Source: Lycocorax pyrrhopterus obiensis
Taxonomy: Eukaryota > Chordata > Aves > Passeriformes > Paradisaeidae
Length of the DNA stretch: 64,000 nt
Assembly (NCBI GenBank): GCA_014706295.1
Contig: JACSVZ010000008.1
Location: forward strand, 1,595,338-1,659,337
Reading direction: 5' to 3'
Made by a program: the position numbers and the translations under genes
Shown: positions 59,469-64,000 of the stretch, in pieces
Numbering within the stretch: the stretch's first letter is position 1
Layout of the letters: each line of letters starts with the position of its first letter
The notes under the pieces: generated by a model
What the model saw: only the letters and a program-made list of their open reading frames with translations
What the model was told of the DNA's origin: nothing
The model's database searches: none

Positions 59469-59664
59469 CTTCTCTGTGCCGGGGGGGGCGCCTGTCGGAT
59501 GCTCTGACCGTGAGGGCGTAGGAGCGCCCCACCTCCAGCAGCACTCCCGGGGCAATGGTGATCAGGCCCGTGCGGTCGTTGATGGCGAAGTGTCCCTGAC
59601 CCCCAGCCAGGATTTCGTACACAATCTGGCCATTGGCTCCCTCGTCCGCATCCACAGCCGTCAG
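59469..59664 (-). CDS. PCDH15: PCDH15 internal exon 1 of 8 in window (EC5, middle to end)
   Basis: Codes for the central and C-terminal part of extracellular cadherin repeat 5 of protocadherin-15, the calcium-dependent tip-link adhesion protein of hair-cell stereocilia and a photoreceptor protein. The peptide begins [18 protein letters not shown] and contains GLITIAPGV and [10 protein letters not shown], which match the recalled mammalian protein closely. The VDADEG..NG motif is the usual calcium-binding DxD face; the DRE motif is replaced by EVGRS, as in mammals. The acceptor is TTGCAG at 59670-59665 and the donor AAG|GTAATT. Entry is phase 0. The exon is 196 nt, but the next exon needs this one to end in phase 2 (194 or 197 nt). 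The misfit maps to a C8 run at 59481-59488 near the end, after ASDRR. A homopolymer sequencing error is the likely cause; a real frameshift cannot be excluded. Solo LTRs lie on both sides. Confidence 0.93.
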
Positions 59665-59686
59665 CTGCAAGGCAAAACCACAGCGT

Positions 59687-60053
59687 TGTGGACACTGAAA
59701 AGCTTTAGCAGAGAGATTTCCGGCTTTCTGCAGCATTTTGTGAGAGTTCTGTCTTTCCCATGCAAGTAAGACAAAACAATGTTACCGTTTTGTAAACTTC
59801 CTGGCAGGTGCGGATTGTTTGGGTAGAATTGTTTATGGTTCTAACTAGAAAAACACTCAGGAACTGTGTGTCTTTAGAACTTGACCAATCCCCTTAGGGG
59901 TGGATGGCAAAAAACAATTACCTTATGCCACTTAATACACTTTGCGAACCAACATATAAAAGCCTTCTGAGAGTTCATTAAATCATCCATCCATTGATCC
60001 CTGAGCCTGGACTTTCGTGTCGTTTCTCTACTCGTCCTGGGAAAACAGCGACA
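59687..60053 (+). mobile_element. Solo LTR, family 2, copy B, 22 bp from the EC5 exon acceptor
   Basis: 367 bp starting TGTGGACACTGAAAAGC and ending AAAACAGCGACA, with a perfect 6-bp target-site duplication CAGCGT at 59681-59686 and 60054-60059. A TATA-like ATATAAAAG lies near 59960. It is the inverted relative of 54169-54535. Antisense to PCDH15. The left end is 22 bp from the first base of the EC5 exon, inside the zone that normally holds the branch point and polypyrimidine tract. Confidence 0.92.
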
Positions 60054-60104
60054 CAGCGTCAGCAGGGGGACGCTTCCACAGGCCCTGGGAAGAGGGATGG
60101 TTTA

Positions 60105-60560
60105 AGTTTCGTGCCTATATGATTTTCTGTATTTTGAGAGTCCGTTTTACCCAGAGTTTGAATTAGGAAGCAGGAGACGATGGTATTTCTTCGGCCTCAG
60201 ATTGTTTTTATTTTCTTATCAGTAACACGGCTGCATGGGATGTGCTTCTTAGTTAGCAAGGTGAAAAATGGCTAAAAATGGCCCCTGAGTGCTACTTCCA
60301 AGGTCTTTTCTACTCTAATCTACCCAATTACAAATTGCTAAGTAATATGTTTTTACTTAAAATCCAATTAATATCTATACATGGTCCACACTGCGGACTT
60401 TCTTGAACCAATACCAGAAACACAGGTTGGTGAAGAAGAAGAAAGAAGTACAAACCCACACCCAAAATCCTCCATCTTGTTACATATCCCTAAACCTAAG
60501 TTCAATATCTCTACATATTTCACCCAGTGATATAACTTTAATTACACAGCAACGATCTCA
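60105..60560 (-). mobile_element. LTR-like fragment, minus strand, ends unresolved
   Basis: Minus-strand sequence contains AATAAAAACAATCTGAGG and, upstream, AACAAGATGGAGGATTTTGG, a combination that I associate with bird ERVK LTRs. No TG/CA ends or target-site duplication could be fixed, and the element may extend right to about 60950. Called by look only. Confidence 0.45.
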
Positions 60561-61143
60561 GCAGTATCACACAGTCTAGGAAGCTTTTCCCAAGGCCAAG
60601 ATCAAATGGAGTGTACTTCTGAGGGTCATTACTTGTCAGAGAAGAAAGAATGTAATTGTCAGAATTCAGGGCTGCAACAGGATGGGGGACTCGAACATCT
60701 GGAACACACGCAGGGATTTCTAAGCACAGCACAGAAAAGATACAGCTGAAACGAAGGGTAATAGGTGTAAAAACATCATGAAGCAGAGAAAAACTGCTTG
60801 CTAAAGAGTGCAAGCCAATTGTTTTAAGGTACAAATTACGAAACCTAATTAAGACCGAGTTTATTCTCTGTGGGTTGGAATTAATAAGACTTCCTAGAAA
60901 GGCAGAAGGGAGAAGAAGACACTTTTTGTGCAGCAAAAGTAATGAGAGGATTGTATTTATTTATTTCCCATTCCTCTCTCGACTTTTCCAGGTGACAGCC
61001 TTGGTAGTGCCAGGATGTCTCACATCCAGGCCTGGCATTCCAAGCCCTCCTTGGGCAGAGCTGGAGAGCAATGTTTGTGTTAATGTGCACCTACTGCTAC
61101 GGCAGACAAGTGGAAGGGAAATAGCAGCATGGATACGCACTTG

Positions 61144-61262
61144 GAATCATGGAATCATTCAGGCTGGAAAAAGCCCTCTAAGATCATAAGTCCAACTGTT
61201 AAACCCAGCACTTCCAAGGCCACCACTAACCCATGTTCCCAAGTGCCACATTGTCTTTAATG
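61144..61262 (-). mobile_element. CR1 LINE, short 3' end
   Basis: AATCATGGAATCATTCAGGC to CCAAGTGCCACATTGTC. Confidence 0.85.
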
Positions 61263-61437
61263 CCTTAGAGAAAAATCCAAATCCTGGTATTAGACCCAAA
61301 TTCTAATGGTGAACGTAATGAAATGAGGGGGTTCTTTTCTCCCTGGGAAAGGCAGTGGGTTTATCCCACAATCACACACACACTCGGCCAGGAATCAGAG
61401 CCCAGGGAATATATTCGCTTTTAGTGAATCATGGAAC

Positions 61438-61560
61438 AGAATCCCAGAGTTTGGGTTGGAAGGGACCTTAGAGCTCATCCCATTCCACCCCCTGCCATGG
61501 GCAGGGACACCTTCCACTATCCCAGGGTGCTCCAAGCCCCATCCAACCTGGCCTTGCTGT
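61438..61560 (-). mobile_element. CR1 LINE, short 3' end
   Basis: AGAATCCCAGAGTTTGGGTT to CATCCAACCTGGCCTTGCTG. Confidence 0.85.
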
Positions 61561-62253
61561 CTCTTCCTCCTTTAGGAGTTATTTAACTGATACACAGGTT
61601 CCTGAGCTGGCTTTTCATGCTGCAGGACAACATTCCCTCAGACAGCACAAGGAATGACATAAAGTGGGCTGGGCAGCACTGGAACATCCAGGAGGCCACA
61701 GCATCCAGCTGTGCATCCAGCTGCCAACAGCTGGAAGTGGAAATGACAGGGAACGACGGCACCACGGGGTCCTCCGCTGCTCCCAGCTCCAGGCGAGCAG
61801 TGGGAGGTGGGGAATGGCAAAGGGCACCAGCAGGGGTGACAGCAGAGCTTTCCCGGGATTGTCCAAAGCAATCCCGGCCTCAGGAAGGATTCCCTGCAGG
61901 GATCCTCAAGTGAGGGTGAAAAACAAGAGATGCAGCTTCTTCAGAGGTCTCTGCCTTGGCTTGTCCTGATGAAACACTCCTGCCCTGGGGTAGCAGGGAT
62001 GCAGGATGGGAGCGCGGGATGTCAGCGGTGCCGGAAAAACCTCGGGCACCGACTGCGAGGCCAGGGCAGGATCAACAGCCACCTCCCTGAGGCAAGGCCA
62101 GCCAAACAGCAGCCTCAGCTCCTGCCCCTGGGCCCCTCTTGTCCCCCCGTGACACCCAGAGTCAGGGACAGGGCTCACTGATGGCCCCGCCACGCTACGA
62201 TGAAAATCATCTATCAGCCAAGGCAGCATCACATCAACTTCAGCAGCTCAGAG

Positions 62254-63600
62254 CACCACCCAAACCTGCCAAAACAACCACCCAAAACTGCCGAACCACC
62301 ACCCAAAACTGCCAAAACAGCCACCCAAACCTGCCAAACAACCACCATAAGCTGCCAAAACAATCACCCAAAGCTGCCAAGCCACCACCCAAAACTGCCA
62401 AACAAACCACCCAAAGCCTGCCAAAAACAACCACCCAAAGCTGCCAAACACCACTCAAAACTGCCAAAACACCACCCAACCTGCCAAAACCACCACCCAA
62501 AGCTGAACAACCACCCAAAGCTGCCAAAACTTACCACCCAAAAACTGCCAAACAACACCCAAACCCGCCAAACAACCACCCAAAGCTGCCAAATCACTGC
62601 CCAAAACTGCCAAAACCACCACCCAAAGCTGCCAAACCACTGCCCAAAACTGCCAAAACCATCACCCAAACCTGCCAGAACCACCACCCAAAAGCTGCGC
62701 AAAACAACCACCCCAAACTGCCGAACCAGCACCCAAACCTGCCAAACCACCACCCAAAGCTGCCAAGCCACCACCCAAAGCTGCCAAACCACCACCCAAA
62801 ACTGCCAAACCACCACCCAAAGCCGAACAACCACCCAAAGCTGCCAAACCACAGCCCAAAGCTGCCAAACCACCACCCAAAGCTGCCAAAACAGCCACCC
62901 AAAGCTGCCAAACTACCGCCCAAAGCTGCCAAACCACCGCCCAAAGCTCCCAGAGCACCACCCAAAGCTGCCAAAGCCATCACCCAAAGCTGCCAAACCA
63001 CCCAAAACTGCTAAATCAGCACCCAAAGCTCCCAGAGCACCACCCAAAGCTGCCAAACCATCACCCAAAGCTGCCAAACCAGCACCCAAAGCTGCCAAAC
63101 AACCACCCAAAGCTCCCAGGGCACCACCCAAAGCTGCCAAAACAATCACCCAAAGCTGCCAAACCACCACCCAAAACTGCCAAACCACCACCCAAAACTG
63201 TCAAACAACCACCCAAAACTGCCAAACCACCACCCAGAGCTGAACAACCACCCAAAGCTGAACAACCACCCAAAGCTGCCAAACCACCACCCAAACTGCC
63301 AAACCACCACCCAAAACTGTCAAACAACCACCCAAAACTGCCAAACCACCACCCAGAGCTGAACAACCACCCAAAGCTGAACAACCACCCAAAGCTGCCA
63401 AACCACCACCCAAAACTGCCAAACCACCACCTAAAACCGCCAAACCACCACCTACCAATGCCAAACCACCACCTAGAACAGCCAAAGAAACACCTAAAGG
63501 TGCCAAACCATCACCTCCAACTGCCAACCAGCACCTAAAACGCCAAACTCCAACCCACCACCTACAGCTGCCAACCACCACCTGGAACTGTCACAACACC
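62254..63600. repeat. C/A-rich minisatellite (VNTR), about 21-bp unit, 1.35 kb
   Basis: Tandem array of variants of CCAAAGCTGCCAAACCACCAC (shown in part) with spacings of 18, 21 and 30 bases. The plus strand is C/A-rich and nearly free of G runs; the minus strand, which is transcribed as PCDH15 intron, is rich in GGGTGGTGG and TTTGGCAG. The unit holds no stop codon in several frames, so open frames of 291 and 347 codons on plus and up to 170 on minus arise from the repeat alone. Units diverge toward the right end (ACCTAAAAC, ACCTACCAAT variants). Confidence 0.97.
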
Positions 63601-63747
63601 TTTGCCCAAGGATGGCTGGAGAAGAGAAGAGCAGAAACCAAACCCTGTCACCAAAACAAGAATGAACCCCAAAACTGCAGCATCTGAGTTAATCCCATTT
63701 GCACACAACATCAAGCACCGAGGGGAGGATGTGAATTACAGACTCCT

Positions 63748-63862
63748 GGAATGGTTTGGGGTGGAAGGGACCTTAAAGCTCATCCAGTGCCATGGGCAGG
63801 GACACCTTCCACAGACCAGGCTGCTCAGAGGCCCATCCAACCCGGCCTTGGACACTGCCAGG
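63748..63862 (-). mobile_element. CR1 LINE, short 3' end
   Basis: CTGGAATGGTTTGGGGTGGA to TTGGACACTGCCAGGG; lies 0.15 kb right of the VNTR. Confidence 0.85.
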
Positions 63863-64000
63863 GAAAAACTTAGGGATCTAATTGCTCTCCAAGATAATCT
63901 TGGTCCTTTAGGCACAGAGGCTCAGTGAAATACAAGATTTCACGTAGAAAGTTGCAACCAAGAACTAAGCCCACAATAGCTTTAAAAACAAATCTTAATT

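Larger units (their letters stand above)
59665..64000 (-). other. PCDH15: PCDH15 intron before exon 1 of the window (partial)
   Basis: Contains a solo LTR (59687-60053), a further LTR-like block (about 60105-60560), CR1 pieces (61144-61262, 61438-61560, 63748-63862) and the large VNTR (62254-63600). The preceding exon, which in mammals encodes the EC4-EC5 linker (DANDNTPTF), is not found and must lie to the right. Nothing is recognised in 60561-61143 or 61561-62253. Confidence 0.85.

Noticed and set aside
5303..59664. Alternative cadherin assignments (FAT, DCHS, CDH23)
   Set aside because: All eight exon peptides, in order and phase, match protocadherin-15, including the unusual [10 protein letters not shown] and DMNDY linkers.
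60538..60936. 132-codon minus-strand open frame
   Set aside because: Falls in LTR-like intron sequence; no family resemblance and no conserved splice context.
62139..63243. Long Pro/Lys/Ala-rich open frames (up to 347 codons) and Trp/Val/Gly-rich minus-strand frames
   Set aside because: They are by-products of the 21-bp repeat: several overlapping frames on both strands are open together, and there is no start, stop or splice context to favour one.

Overview
This is a window of bird nuclear DNA, probably from a songbird. CR1 LINE 3' ends are present in at least 34 places, several 300-450 bp avian-type solo LTRs are present, and the only protein-coding signal is a set of well-separated exons with GT-AG borders. 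The sub-type of many CR1 copies (runs matching 'CTGGATCCCTGGCAGTGTCC') is the one I associate with passerines; this is recognition from memory, not a search.

The gene is PCDH15 (protocadherin-15, the lower half of the inner-ear hair-cell tip link), read on the minus strand. Eight internal exons can be placed to the base. In transcript order they are 59664-59469, 53820-53688, 48049-47970, 41568-41475, 28087-27959, 15624-15319, 14349-14125 and 5419-5303 (196, 133, 80, 94, 129, 306, 225 and 117 nt). They run from the middle of extracellular cadherin repeat EC5 to the start of EC9. All exon phases agree with one another except at the end of the first exon, where a run of eight C is out of frame. 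The exons before and after this block lie outside the window. I see no other gene on either strand.

Layout: 1-5302 intron with a 1.1 kb CR1 copy; 5303-15624 the three downstream exons; 15625-41474 two long introns full of CR1 pieces plus an ERVL-type LTR (37077-38089) and a second LTR (about 40707-41257); 41475-53820 three exons, a solo LTR with perfect 6-bp duplications (43351-43740), an almost pure A/T block (43981-44830) and an 83-bp minisatellite (46390-46945); 53821-60560 an LTR-rich zone around the EC5 exon; 61144-64000 CR1 pieces and a 1.35 kb C/A-rich VNTR (62254-63600).

The most interesting place is the EC5 exon. It lies in a 289-bp island between two solo LTRs of different families and opposite orientation, each with its own perfect 6-bp target-site duplication. 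One LTR sits only 22 nt before the splice acceptor and splits a good branch-point match; it also offers an in-frame cryptic acceptor that would add ten residues. The other carries a sense polyadenylation signal 0.4 kb after the donor. I found no operon, defence system, CRISPR array or new enzyme system; many long open frames here are by-products of tandem repeats or of CR1.
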